Shown one piece after another: positions 51,586 to 61,251 of a DNA stretch of 64,000 bases. Under the pieces are notes generated by a model that searched no databases, had not been told where the DNA came from, and saw nothing but the letters and a program-made list of their open reading frames with translations. The number at the start of each line of letters is the position of its first letter. Within the stretch, counting starts at the first letter, position 1. The position numbers and the translations under genes were made by a program. The stretch is from Sanderia malayensis (lineage: Eukaryota; Cnidaria; Scyphozoa; Semaeostomeae; Pelagiidae): contig RQOL01000455.1 in NCBI GenBank assembly GCA_013076295.1, forward strand, positions 60,490-124,489, written 5' to 3'.

Positions 51586-52055
51586 AAATGAGAGTATTTT
51601 TGGAAAAGAATAAAAGAAGCAAGAAAGGGCTACGGGGGCTACAAAACGTCGGCTAGGGTGCCTTTGATGTGGACACCTTTGCCGCTACGATTTTCGTATT
51701 TATTGAAGATAGAAGTTTACACTTTTTCACGTAATAATATCAATAATTCTACTTTAGTACACTGTAATGCTTTTATTAAACGCCCGAGGCATTCATTATA
51801 TTGTTTGATATTTTAGGGGGCTTCAGTTTGAGAGGCGTCTCAGAGAAGGGGGCGTTTATTAATAAACAACTGATCGCACTTAGCGTGAAACCCTGAGGAA
51901 CAACTAAAAAGTCTAAATATTTAGTTCAAAGTCACAATCAACAACGTCTTCCTCAATGATTGCAGGAGTTTTGTGAAATTCCATTTTCTAATTACGTAAA
52001 GTATTATTATTATGAAACAAAAGGATATGTCGTGGACAGTGTCCAACTTTTTCCG
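51586..52055. other. Unassigned; small inverted AAACGCCC remnant
   Basis: ATTAAACGCCC (about 51,775) and GGGGGCGTTTATTAAT (about 51,850) are inverted. They use the same AAACGCCC vocabulary as the 49,732-50,047 MITE, so this may be an older relative. Nothing else is seen. Confidence 0.45.
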
Positions 52056-52444
52056 GTAATAAAGAAGCGATGACGATAAAAGACCATTTTCAGCAGCAAC
52101 TCTTCTCCAGTTAATAAAGACGCAATGACGATAAAAGACAATGATCAGCAGCAACTCTTCTCCAGTTAATAAAGACCCAATGACAATAAAAGACAATGTT
52201 CACCAGCAACTAATCTCCAGCTAATAAAGACGCAATGACGATAAAAGACAATGTTCAGCAGCAACTCTTCTCTGGTTAATAAAGACATAATGATGATAAA
52301 AGACAATGTTCAGCAGCAACTCTTCTCTAGTTAATAATGACCCAATGACGACAAGAGCCAATGTTCAGCAAGAACTCTTCTCGGGTTAATAAAGACGCAA
52401 TGGCGATAAAAGACAATGTTCAGCAGCAACTCTTCTCCAGTTAA
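52056..52444 (+). repeat. 55-bp minisatellite, left part (about 7 copies)
   Basis: Unit TAATAAAGACGCAATGACG, ATAAAAGACAATGTTCAG, CAGCAACTCTTCTCCAGT. Starts at 52,112, 52,167, 52,222, 52,277, 52,332 and 52,387 give an exact 55-bp period. A transposon interrupts the last unit at its TTAA. Confidence 0.96.
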
Positions 52445-53971
52445 AGTGCCCCTACACCTTATTTTTTTATTCTTTATATCGATAAAACTTTCTTCACTAA
52501 TTTTAGATACAAAAATAGTATTTAAATCGAACGTCTAGTTAACGAGTTATAACGTGGGGAAGTGTCGATGTATCGTCATTTTCGCCATTTTTTGTGGTCA
52601 ACTTTTAGGACTGGGATCTACCTACTATGACATCATAGTTGGTGCCATTGTGCCCCGTTCATTTTCCCGTACTGAAGCAACAAATTGGGCATCAATTTTC
52701 TCTCATACAATGCACTCGATATTTGTTTTTTTGACTTTGATGATTAGAAACAGGTCGGCGCATTATGACATTGAAATTTGAATGGCTTGCGATGAGTTTG
52801 CAGCTGTGGGGAGGAATTACAAAATTCCCATGTAGTGGCTGCTCGTTGTGCTCAGTGGAGGCAGGCGTGGGCCGTGCAATGTTAAAACTGTACGGGAACG
52901 GGGATGCCAAGAAGAGCATCAAAACATGATGATAAAACTGGGAAAATATGCCATATTGATGTGTTTTGCTAGCCCATGGAAATACACCCGATAAATCAAA
53001 ATTTGTATGGCTTTACAAAATTCTGCTTTATCAGGATGATCGCCCTAAAACTGTGAGGAGAAGGAGATGGATAGATTTCATCAATTCGCAACGACGGAAG
53101 AAATTCTATGGACGCCTCATCATCAATGAAATAAATCAAACAACAAAGCGCAATAATTTCGGTACAATAACGAAGTTCATGTGTAGTAATAAGGAATTGT
53201 GTTGCAGATTTTCTACACTTGCTGTTCCAAATGAAAATCGAATCGTTTCAAGCTTCTTCAAACCCGAAAGGTTTACACTGACACGGATATGATGGCCTCA
53301 ATTATTGCGTATATTGAATTTTGATATACACTTTTGCTTCATCACATACACAACAAAAAGATAATAATTCAGATCTAGTCAAATGCCCAGAAAGTTTTCT
53401 TTCAACATTTCTTTTCTTGCTCACATCTCTTTCATAGCTTTGACTGAAAGAGTTCTCAGCCAATGCCAAATGGGATCAAATGCATCACGTTTCTCCTTCA
53501 TCGGTGTCACTATCAACGGTCTGCTTTGCTCTACGATACGATCAATCCTATCCCCTCGCCATCTTCGCATTCCTCGGCACTGCAATCCCTACTGTCATGA
53601 ACTACTATCCGACAAAGAATGTTAATATATGGAAACTTTCTATTCGATTCTGATCACCAAAATTGCACAAATTACCCACGAATACACATAACGAGACACG
53701 ACAAAAGCGCAACGCAAACACTATTTAATATACTGAATGTAGGCCTACGTCCGCCGCCACTGAGTACAGCGAGCAGCCACTACATTGGAATTTACCTACT
53801 ATGATGTCATAGTAGGTAAATTACGGTCCTAAAAGTTGACCACGAAAAAGTGGCACGCGTTGCCTCGTATCTCAAAAACTACTTGTCATATCAAAAAATA
53901 TAAACGGATTCAGAATCAGCGCATTCAAATCTATAGCTTTAGCCAATAAAAAAATAAGGTGTAGGGGCACT
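52445..53971. mobile_element. 1,527-bp TTAA-flanked DNA transposon (piggyBac-like target site)
   Basis: It is flanked by TTAA on both sides (52,441-52,444 and 53,972-53,975). Removing it with one TTAA restores the 55-bp minisatellite unit exactly (CCAGTTAATAAAGACG). The termini AGTGCCCCTACACC.. are inverted perfectly over 27 bp. A second inverted block lies inside (GTGGTCAACTTTTAGGAC at 52,594 against GTCCTAAAAGTTGACCAC at about 53,832). A third is GTAGTGGCTGCTCG (52,832) against CGAGCAGCCACTAC (53,770). The right arm also holds the palindrome TACCTACTATGA-TG-TCATAGTAGGTA. TTAA duplication is the piggyBac hallmark, but no piggyBac transposase is visible, so it is probably non-autonomous. A plus frame at 52,966-53,292 has an RRRRWIDFINSQRRKKF segment reminiscent of a THAP remnant; this is weak. 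Confidence 0.9.
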
Positions 53972-54105
53972 TTAATAAAGACGCAATGACGATAAAAGAC
54001 AATGTTCAGCAGCAACTGTTCTCCAGTTAATAAAGACCCAATGACGATAAAAGACAATGTTCAGCAGCAACTCTTCCCTAGTAGTAAAGGCACAATGACA
54101 TAATA
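53972..54105 (+). repeat. 55-bp minisatellite, right part
   Basis: The minisatellite resumes after the transposon for a little over two units, then decays (CTAGTAGTAAAGGCACAATGAC). Confidence 0.95.
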
Positions 54106-54913
54106 ACATTTAAATAACATAAGACTTGATATAAATTTGGGATCTTTTTATCTTTATGCTGCTTGGACGGTTATATTGATCTATATTAATCGTTTGTTTC
54201 AAGACATTCATTTGTTGTTTTGTTTCATGATATTTGCCAACACGAGCTCTTTCCTCTAATCCTCTGATTCGTGGCTAAGTGTCATTTTGTTAATTGTCTT
54301 ATCTGCCAAATCATCCAGTTGTCTTTCTTCATGGTTGGAAATCAATATCTAATTTTCTCCCAAATATTTAACGTTGTTTGGTGTTTCTTGTTGCTGTTTA
54401 AATATTGTCTCACCAAAGGTGTTAAAAAGATGTAGCTTTTGTCGCCCAGAAATATATTTTCCTTCCATATTATATTTTCGTGAACAAAACTATGAAGCTG
54501 ATCATTGGTTAAGGCAGTAAAATGATGGCCTGTAGCAATGTTTTTTTGCGTGGCTGTTTTTCATTTCGTAAAGGTATCTTCTTTCCATTGAGTTTAGTTA
54601 GAGAAGAATTGCATCCTTCTGATACATCATCGTCATATGCATTTGCTGAGAAATGTGCAAGTGCAATGAAAAACTGTGCACTAAGGTCTGGTCATGTTTT
54701 CAGTAGGCAAATGACATCTAATGATAACAAGTGAAATGTTACTTACAGCTATCTCTTCTTGTTCTTGTCCTTGTGTCAGAATGTATTTCAGTATGCCATC
54801 ATCACTGATACTTTCTGAAAGTTAAAGTATTAAGTGACTGTTAGGCGAAAATGTTTGTTGCACACAGGATTGGTAAAGGTTGACCTTCATAAATGACAAG
54901 TACAATATCATTT
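54106..54913. other. No recognisable gene
   Basis: A 70-codon plus frame at 54,522-54,734 has no motif. The interval may contain further 3' sequence of the minus-strand protease pseudogene, but I cannot follow a frame beyond about 54,990. Confidence 0.45.
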
Positions 54914-54989
54914 CTATTCAACAAGCAAGTTAATAAAGGAAATGTATCTTGAAAACATTAAAGTATGTAACTCTAAAGAAATAAAATTA

Positions 54990-57335
54990 CCCCTCCATAA
55001 CTCCTTGCTATTTGCATTGACTATGTCTTGGGCCAGGAAATCTCTAGCATCATCCATATCGAAGATGAAGAAATCTGGAGATGTCTCTAGCAGGAACGAC
55101 ACCATGCAGCATATGACAAATAGTGCGAACTGAGCATTGTCATTTTGCAGAGGTAAAAGTGTTGACTTTTCTACTAATTTGCCTGTTTTTTCTAAAGTTG
55201 TTATTTGATAACGCTTGTAGCAGAGTTTTCACTTCAAACTCATGCTCTTGCCTCAGAGAGTCGCATATAACATAGTAGACAGGGAAATTAATCCAACCAT
55301 CTAGCAAACTGGGTAACAGTAAAGGTTGATTCTTTATCTGGACACGTTTCTGGATATTTTGACACTTGGGACATTTTTTCTAATTAGCTGCTGTCACGTG
55401 ATCCACAAGTTAGCAATTAACTGTCAGTGAAAACTTTTTTTCAAAGTATTTCAATTCTGAGCACACCATGGGAAAGAGCACAACAAATCGAGTAAAAACT
55501 AACAAGACACCCTTTAGTTTTATTCATCAAATAAAAAGTTATTAGTCCCAACGAAAAAACCCTTGAAAAGATGAAAAGATGGAAATTTTCCGAAGACGCT
55601 GATGCTAAATCCACTTACAAAGAAGCAAGTAAAACAAACAAGAAAATGTTTAGGATACAAAAAAGAGCTTCCAATGTATATGATGCCGAGATGGAAGATA
55701 ACATCATAGAGGAAACAGATCCTGCTTCTGTACCACAGAACAATGAAAGTAACTGGGAAATGTCAGATTGTTCATCCAGAATGTTTTGAGGAATGGCAAT
55801 CATAAAATTTTATTAATTAACTACTAATGGATGCTGCGAGTAAATATTGGGCTTCTAAAGTACTCAATTCTCTGCTACGAAAGCGTATATGATGTTTTTG
55901 GGCTGCCAAGATGGTAGATTTTTCCGTAGAGAGGCTAAGTAAATACAAAAAAAGGGTTGGTTAAAGCTGCGAAGGAGCATTAAATTTAAATGCTAATAAC
56001 TTTTTATTTGTTGAATAAAACTAAAGGGTGTCTGGTTAGTTTTTACTCGATTTGCTGTGCTCTTTCCCATGGTGTGCTCAGAATTGAAATATTTTGAAAA
56101 AAACTTTTCACTGACCGTTAATTGCTAATTTGTAGATCACGTGACAGCAGCTAACTAGAAAAAATGTCCCAAGTGTCAAAATAACCAGAAACGTCTCCAG
56201 ATAATGAATCAATTTTTAAATTATCGGTTATCCAGTTTGCTAGATGGTTGGATTAATTTCCCTGTCTATAGTTGGGTTTGTCCAAGTCAATCCAAAGAGC
56301 CCACCAATGTTGCTGTGTATTCAATGGAAAGATAATTTCTTTCTTCCAAAGAGGCGAAAATTGTGTTGATTTTTTCCTTGATATTATATAAAAAGGGTTC
56401 TTAATTAACTGTGTGCCTATAAGAGGGTCAACAACAAAAACATCTTGATGCTGCATATGTATAGCCAAACCCACTGCACGCATGATGCTGTCATTCACAA
56501 TGAGAATCACCCTGAAGTGGTCTTATATCATGTACTGTAACATGGGGGAATGTGTTGGACACTTCTTGGCAATCATCTACTAAAAAAAACTGCTCATGAT
56601 ATCAAAAGCAGTAAAGTCCTTGTCGGAAGTGATGTTTTCATCAGGATTGTTGACTACGGTAATACGCTGGCAAACATATTTGTAAATGCTGAAGCCCTTG
56701 CTATAAACAAGCTGCCAGAAATATACAAGGCAATCTGCTGGAGTGTATTCCAATGCACCATGTATACTAACTAGAATGATGCATTTTGTTTGCAAAAACA
56801 AGCACGCTACATAATGAGATGCAGCATTATTTATCAGGATCCTATCACCAGTCTTTACATCTAACTTTGTCAAGAAGTCTTGGTACATGTTGTCTGCATC
56901 ACTCTTAAGACAATCTGGATCAGCGGAAGCAAAGAAAGATTCCACTTCATTGTTTAATTTCTTGTGGACATAGCCAACAGATTGAGCACTGATCAAAAGA
57001 ACATTTATATAATAATCGCCAGATGGTGCTCTGTGATTTTCCAGGTCATCATGAATGCTTTTAAAATTTACTTTCTGCAACCAACAAGAGTTGGCAATCT
57101 GGTTCATGGTGCACTGTTCAAAAGTTGTGTGAATGGTGTTATCTAACGCACACATGCCGCACAGAGAAGTACATCCCTGCATCTGTATACAAAGTTGCAA
57201 TCCTGCATGATTGAATTGCTTCCAGAAAGTCTTATTTTTTGGTAAAGATTCTTCTAAAACAACTTGCAAGAAGTGTTGCAGATTGTTCACTGTGTCAGGT
57301 GACCAGTTGTGCGCTTCTTTGCTGCTAGTTATCAT
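54990..57335 (-). pseudogene. Josephin-like plus Ulp1/C48-like double cysteine-protease gene, disrupted
   Basis: The minus-strand frame 57,335-56,580 carries a Josephin-like pattern. It has a Cys box QMQGCTSLCGMCALDN (near 57,170), SGDYYINVLL with a GY downstream, and SHYVACLFLQTKCIILV with the candidate His. Deubiquitinases of the Josephin family have Cys and His in this order. After a frameshift in the T-run at about 56,585 and another near 56,515, frame 56,510-56,270 continues with NDSIMRAVGLAI, VVDPLIGTQL and the Ulp1/SENP-like FPLNTQQHWWALWIDLDKPN. A 992-bp transposon then interrupts it. Past the transposon the same frame goes on as YVICDSLRQEHEFE. A one-base shift near 55,200 leads to LLPLQNDNAQFALFVICC, where C48 proteases have Q..(x)..CG; here Phe-Ala occupies the expected Cys-Gly. 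The frame ends at a possible donor, GGGTAATTT, near 54,990. The gene is clearly dead. The 5' end may be truncated by the repeat array at 57,366. Confidence 0.65.
55277..56268. mobile_element. 992-bp element with ~270-bp terminal inverted repeats
   Basis: Left arm 55,277-55,545 and right arm 55,993-56,268 are inverted copies with roughly 90% identity by eye. Both begin AGACAGGGAAATTAATCC at the outside. A 5-bp direct repeat ATAGT flanks both sides (55,272-55,276 and 56,269-56,273). The 447-bp centre has a 72-codon plus frame (55,571-55,789) rich in charged residues, with no recognised domain. It has no transposase, so it is non-autonomous. The superfamily is not assigned. Confidence 0.9.
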
Positions 57336-57365
57336 TCGCGACCTGAATAATTGCAGAATATTTTT

Positions 57366-58330
57366 TACTAGGGGTCATCACTCGCTTCGCTCGTTCGCCC
57401 CAGCCCGTCAAGTAAAAAAAGCTTAATCTGGTTGGCGCGCTCCGCGCGCTGCATTCGCTCCCGCTCATGCCCATACATACATACATACATACATACATAC
57501 ATACATACATACATACATACATACCTACATACATACATACATACATGAGCCGGGTTCGGTCGCTTCGCTCCCTCCCCGGAGCCCGTCAAGTAAACAAAGC
57601 TTAATCTGGTTGGCGCACTTTGTGCGCTGCATTCGCTCCCGCTCATGCCCATACATACATACATACATACATGAGCCGGGTTCGGTCGCTTCGCTCCCTC
57701 CCCGGAGCCCGTCAAGTAAACAAAGCTTAATCTGGTTGGCGCACTTTGTGCGCTGCATTCGCTCCCGCTCATGCCCATACATACATACATACATACATAC
57801 ATACATACATACATACCTACATACATACATACATACCTACATACATACATACATACATACATACATGAGCCGGGTTCGGTCGCTTCGCTCCCTCCCCGGA
57901 GCCCGTCAAGTAAACAAAGCTTAATCTGGTTGGCGCACTTCGTGCGCTGCATTCGCTCCCGCTCATGCCCATACATACATACATACATACATACATACAT
58001 ACATACATACATACATACATACATACATACCTACATACCTACATACATACATACATACATACATGAGCCGGGTTCGGTCGCTTCGCTCCCTCCCCGGAGC
58101 CTGTCAAGTAAACAAAGCTTAATCTGGTTGGCGCACTTCGTGCGCTGCATTCGCTCCCGCTCATGCCCATACATACATACATACATACATACATACATAC
58201 ATACCTACATACATACATACATACATGAGCCGGGTTCGATCGCTTCGTTCCCTTCCCGGAGCCCGTCAAGTAAACAAAGCTTAATCTGGTTGGTGCACTT
58301 TGTGCGCTGCATTCGCTGACGCTTATGCCT
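57366..58330 (+). repeat. Composite array: ~104-bp unit alternating with ATAC microsatellite, 6 copies
   Basis: Units at about 57,371, 57,546, 57,671, 57,866, 58,064 and 58,225 read GAGCCGGGTTCGGTCGCTTC, GGAGCCCGTCAAGTAAACAA, AGCTTAATCTGGTTGGCGCA, GTGCGCTGCATTCGCTCCCG and CTCATGCCC. Between them lie ATAC runs of about 20-95 bp. The first unit is diverged and the last passes directly into the 115-bp array. The long MYVCMYV or HTYIHTY frames on both strands come from the microsatellite and are not genes. Confidence 0.96.
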
Positions 58331-58845
58331 CTTTCAACCCCACTTACATTGGGTTAGCTCGCTGCGCTCGCCTGTCTATCTGTTATCAAGAAATATTGAC
58401 TGATAGGGCGCACTTGGTGCGCTGCATTCGCTAACGCTCATGCCTCTTTCAACCCCACTTACAATGGGTTAGCTCGCTACGCTCGCCTGTGTATCTATTA
58501 TCAAGAAAGATTGACTGATAGGGCGCACTTCGTGCGCTGCATTCGCTGACGCTCATGCCCCTTTCAACCCAACTTACAATGGGTTAGCTTGCTACGCTCG
58601 CCTGTCTATCTATTATCAAGAAACATTGACTGATAGGGCGCACTCCGTGCGCTGCATTCGCTTACGCTCATGCCCCTTTCAACCCCACTTACAATGGGTT
58701 AGCTCGCTATGCTCGCCTGTGTATCTATTATCAAGAAACATTGACTGATAGGGCGCACTTCGTGCGCTGCATTCGCTGACGCTCATGCCTCTTCAGACCT
58801 CACGTACAATGAGTTGGCTCCCTACGCTCGCCTTAGTATTTGCTT
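58294..58845 (+). repeat. 115-bp tandem repeat, about 5 copies
   Basis: GCGCAC..GTGCGC cores at about 58,293, 58,408, 58,523, 58,638 and 58,753 give an exact 115-bp period. Each unit carries GTGCGCTGCATTCGCT, ACGCTCATGCC, TTTCAACCCCACTTACAATG, GGTTAGCTCGCT, GCTCGCCTGT and TATTATCAAGAAA. The reverse complement matches the right end of the satellite insert modules (GGCGAGCGCAGCGAGCTAAC, GGGGTTGAAAGGGGCATGAG). Confidence 0.95.
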
Positions 58846-60650
58846 TCGGTCATGCTTCCAGATAGTACACAGCACTTTAGGGGGGTGTAGAATAAAGTTT
58901 GAGACATTGGCCTTGTGTTGACAAAATAAGCCTCGTATTGGCGATTTTTGCATTGACATGGAATACTGCATCATAAGATGGCAATTGACCGTTGAAAGCA
59001 CAAAACTTTTGGTGAAGGGATAGTGAAAAGTTGAATAAATGTAAATTGTAACTGTGGGTAGGTTAGCAGAACAATGGACTTAAATTTTACTAATGCACAT
59101 ATGGCATAACAGATGAGTATTAATTTTGTGCAAGTATTGCAGCTGCATGCCAAGGATAAAAGTAATACATTGTTATTTTACCAGTGTCCCATATAAGTGT
59201 GTTATAATTAGGCAATAACCTGACACAAAAACTGATTAAATTGCAATGTGATAGAAACTTACATTAACAGAATTCTCCTTTCATGAGTTTTTCAAGGTTT
59301 CCATTGACTTTTCATGCATAGTGTGGTTAATGTTTGTTTCAGTCATTTGACATTTGCATGGTGTGAATAGCAAGTATTAGTGACATTGACAGCTTCGGTT
59401 AATCACTTCAGTATTTGTTTCACTAAGAATCATATAGGAAAAAGGAAGAATTAATAATCAATGAATCGATGATATGATAGTTATAGAATAATAGGACAAC
59501 ATGACAGGTGTGCAGCCATATTAATCAATAGCCCTTGTGGATTAGATGAAAAAAGATGTTTGAAATGCAAACTGAGTGAAAATCATTTTTCCACTGGTCT
59601 ACGAATGCTTTATCCATCATCAGTATTGAAAATAACATTAGTTTGATGAGGATGTCAATATATTTTTCTTGTGACACATACATGGAGGCAATGAACAAAA
59701 GGAATCAATAAATTGGTAAATACTTCAAGAATTAGTTTAAATCCAAGCTAAGACTGGCAGGCACATGTAGTCAGGGCATCAAACATCTATTTTGGAAGCA
59801 AATAAACTATAAAGGTATTAAATAACTAATCAAAATTTTCGATTTCGTTGCAATCAGTAAAGTTTTCATGGCCTAACCAAAATTAAGATGGTTTAACAAT
59901 TTGATGAAATTGAATTGGGAATAAGTTACAAATCAAGTATAAATGTATTACCTGTAACATACATTGAAAGTGTCCCCTGTAAATTTGGAAATAGTTTCCC
60001 AATTATAAGTTGTCCTGTTTGATGATCTTTTTGTGATGCAAAGCCAAGCTGTTTCAAATTCATATTTCAAAAGTTATCGTTGAGCATTGATGGAAAAGAG
60101 GCCAAAGTTTTTCAACGACCTCGTTTCAATGGCGGATAAAGGGCTATTATTGGCGAAGAAGAAGAGCAGAAATGCATCTCATTAAGAACGCACATTGACG
60201 AAGCTCAGTAAATTAGAAGAGAGTAGATTAATCCTGCATTGTTTTTGCATATAATGTATTAGTACATAAACGGTAAAAAGTAAGTACCATTCATGATAGC
60301 TTAAACTATGTGCCACACACAACTATAAAAAACTTTTGGCATACAATTTCATAAGGGTAAACATGAGCTTTAACATGCATGAATAAATATGTACACATAC
60401 TTCTGATGTCCATTTAATGTTCATGTTTTATAAATGGAATAGTGAACATGAATGAGAGATAATTTGTCCCGTCTGTAAATAGTATTGATTTCTTCATCAT
60501 GTGGAGTGTTCAGCGATGTCGACAGCATTGTTCAATAGGAATTCATACTCGTGTAGCACACATCAATGATACGTCTGTCTATTTGTCTTGTTCATCGTGC
60601 GCTCTCACCATTAAGTTTGGGCATAGTAAAAAGAGAAGATTGCCGGTTAC
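58846..60650. other. Unassigned AT-rich sequence
   Basis: About 1.8 kb without motifs, repeats or open frames I would defend on either strand. It may be ordinary intergenic or intronic sequence. Confidence 0.5.
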
Positions 60651-60651
60651 A

Positions 60652-60714
60652 TTAGTTTAAAGCTCGAACACCAACTTCAAGGGGTAACCTTTGTTCGAGG
60701 TTTCCTTGGTGTTC
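60652..60714 (-). other. Candidate Helitron 3' terminus (hairpin plus CTAA-T)
   Basis: Hairpin arms CTCGAAC/GTTCGAG with a 23-nt loop, a 7-nt spacer (CTTTAAA), then CTAA and a T on the minus strand. It lies about 150 nt past the last ORF. The stem is short compared with usual Helitron ends. Confidence 0.35.
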
Positions 60715-60801
60715 ATGAAAACTGCAATTTTAATTTTGAATATGTAATACTACATATTCAAGAGTTAAATTTAATAAGTACATTAGTTATTGGATGGTTA
60801 C

Positions 60802-61251
60802 TTATAATGAATAAGTAAATGAGTTAATGGGTTGAGAGGAGGGTAATTTTATGCTATTTCTTGTCAAAAAATCTTCAATGGACAGATTGCAGTTTTCACA
60901 GAGAAAAGGAAAGCCATACTCCCATAGGCAATATCGGAGAGCATGGCAAAGCATATCTCTTTTGATACGGGCGCTACGCAGGACCCAGATCGTGTTGTTG
61001 TTGATAAACACCCCCGGACACTGGAGTGTTGTGAAAGTGTCCGGATCGTTCTTGATGGATCTTATTGACTGGAGTGGCGTGGCAAACCAGGAATGTTCAT
61101 CACACTGTATAGTGCAACAAAGCCGATCCGCTAGAACCACAATCTGAGCCCTCGTGTTTGGTGTGTGTGTATTTTGGTAGACGCCTTTGAGAGCAACGCG
61201 ATTTATGCTCAAAAGTTTGTGAAGACCTTTACAGGACTTCTTGGAAGACAA
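60802..61251 (-). CDS. Unknown ORF overlapping the helicase 3' end
   Basis: A frame of 149 codons, open from TTG at 61,251 to a stop at 60,802, overlaps the last 23 nt of the helicase in another frame. The first in-frame ATG is at MLCHALRYC, so the true start, or a spliced upstream exon, is unclear. The composition is protein-like: a central CTIQCDEHSWF, GVFINNNTIWVLR and a C-terminal CENCNLSIEDFLTRN with a CxxC pair. I recognise no family. It could be a second Helitron protein read after splicing around the helicase stop, or a C-terminal extension from an alternative transcript. Confidence 0.4.
   Translation of the reverse strand: MSSKKSCKGLHKLLSINRVALKGVYQNTHTPNTRAQIVVLADRLCCTIQCDEHSWFATPLQSIRSIKNDPDTFTTLQCPGVFINNNTIWVLRSARIKRDMLCHALRYCLWEYGFPFLCENCNLSIEDFLTRNSIKLPSSQPINSFTYSL

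Noticed and set aside
52966..53292. THAP-type finger inside the TTAA transposon
   Set aside because: RRRRWIDFINSQRRKKF resembles the central THAP tract, but the flanking Cys and His ligands are not in register. Too weak to annotate as a gene.
57325..58319. Long frames reading MYVCMYV or HTYIHTY repeats
   Set aside because: These are translations of the ATAC/GTAT microsatellite plus the 104-bp unit, open on both strands at once.
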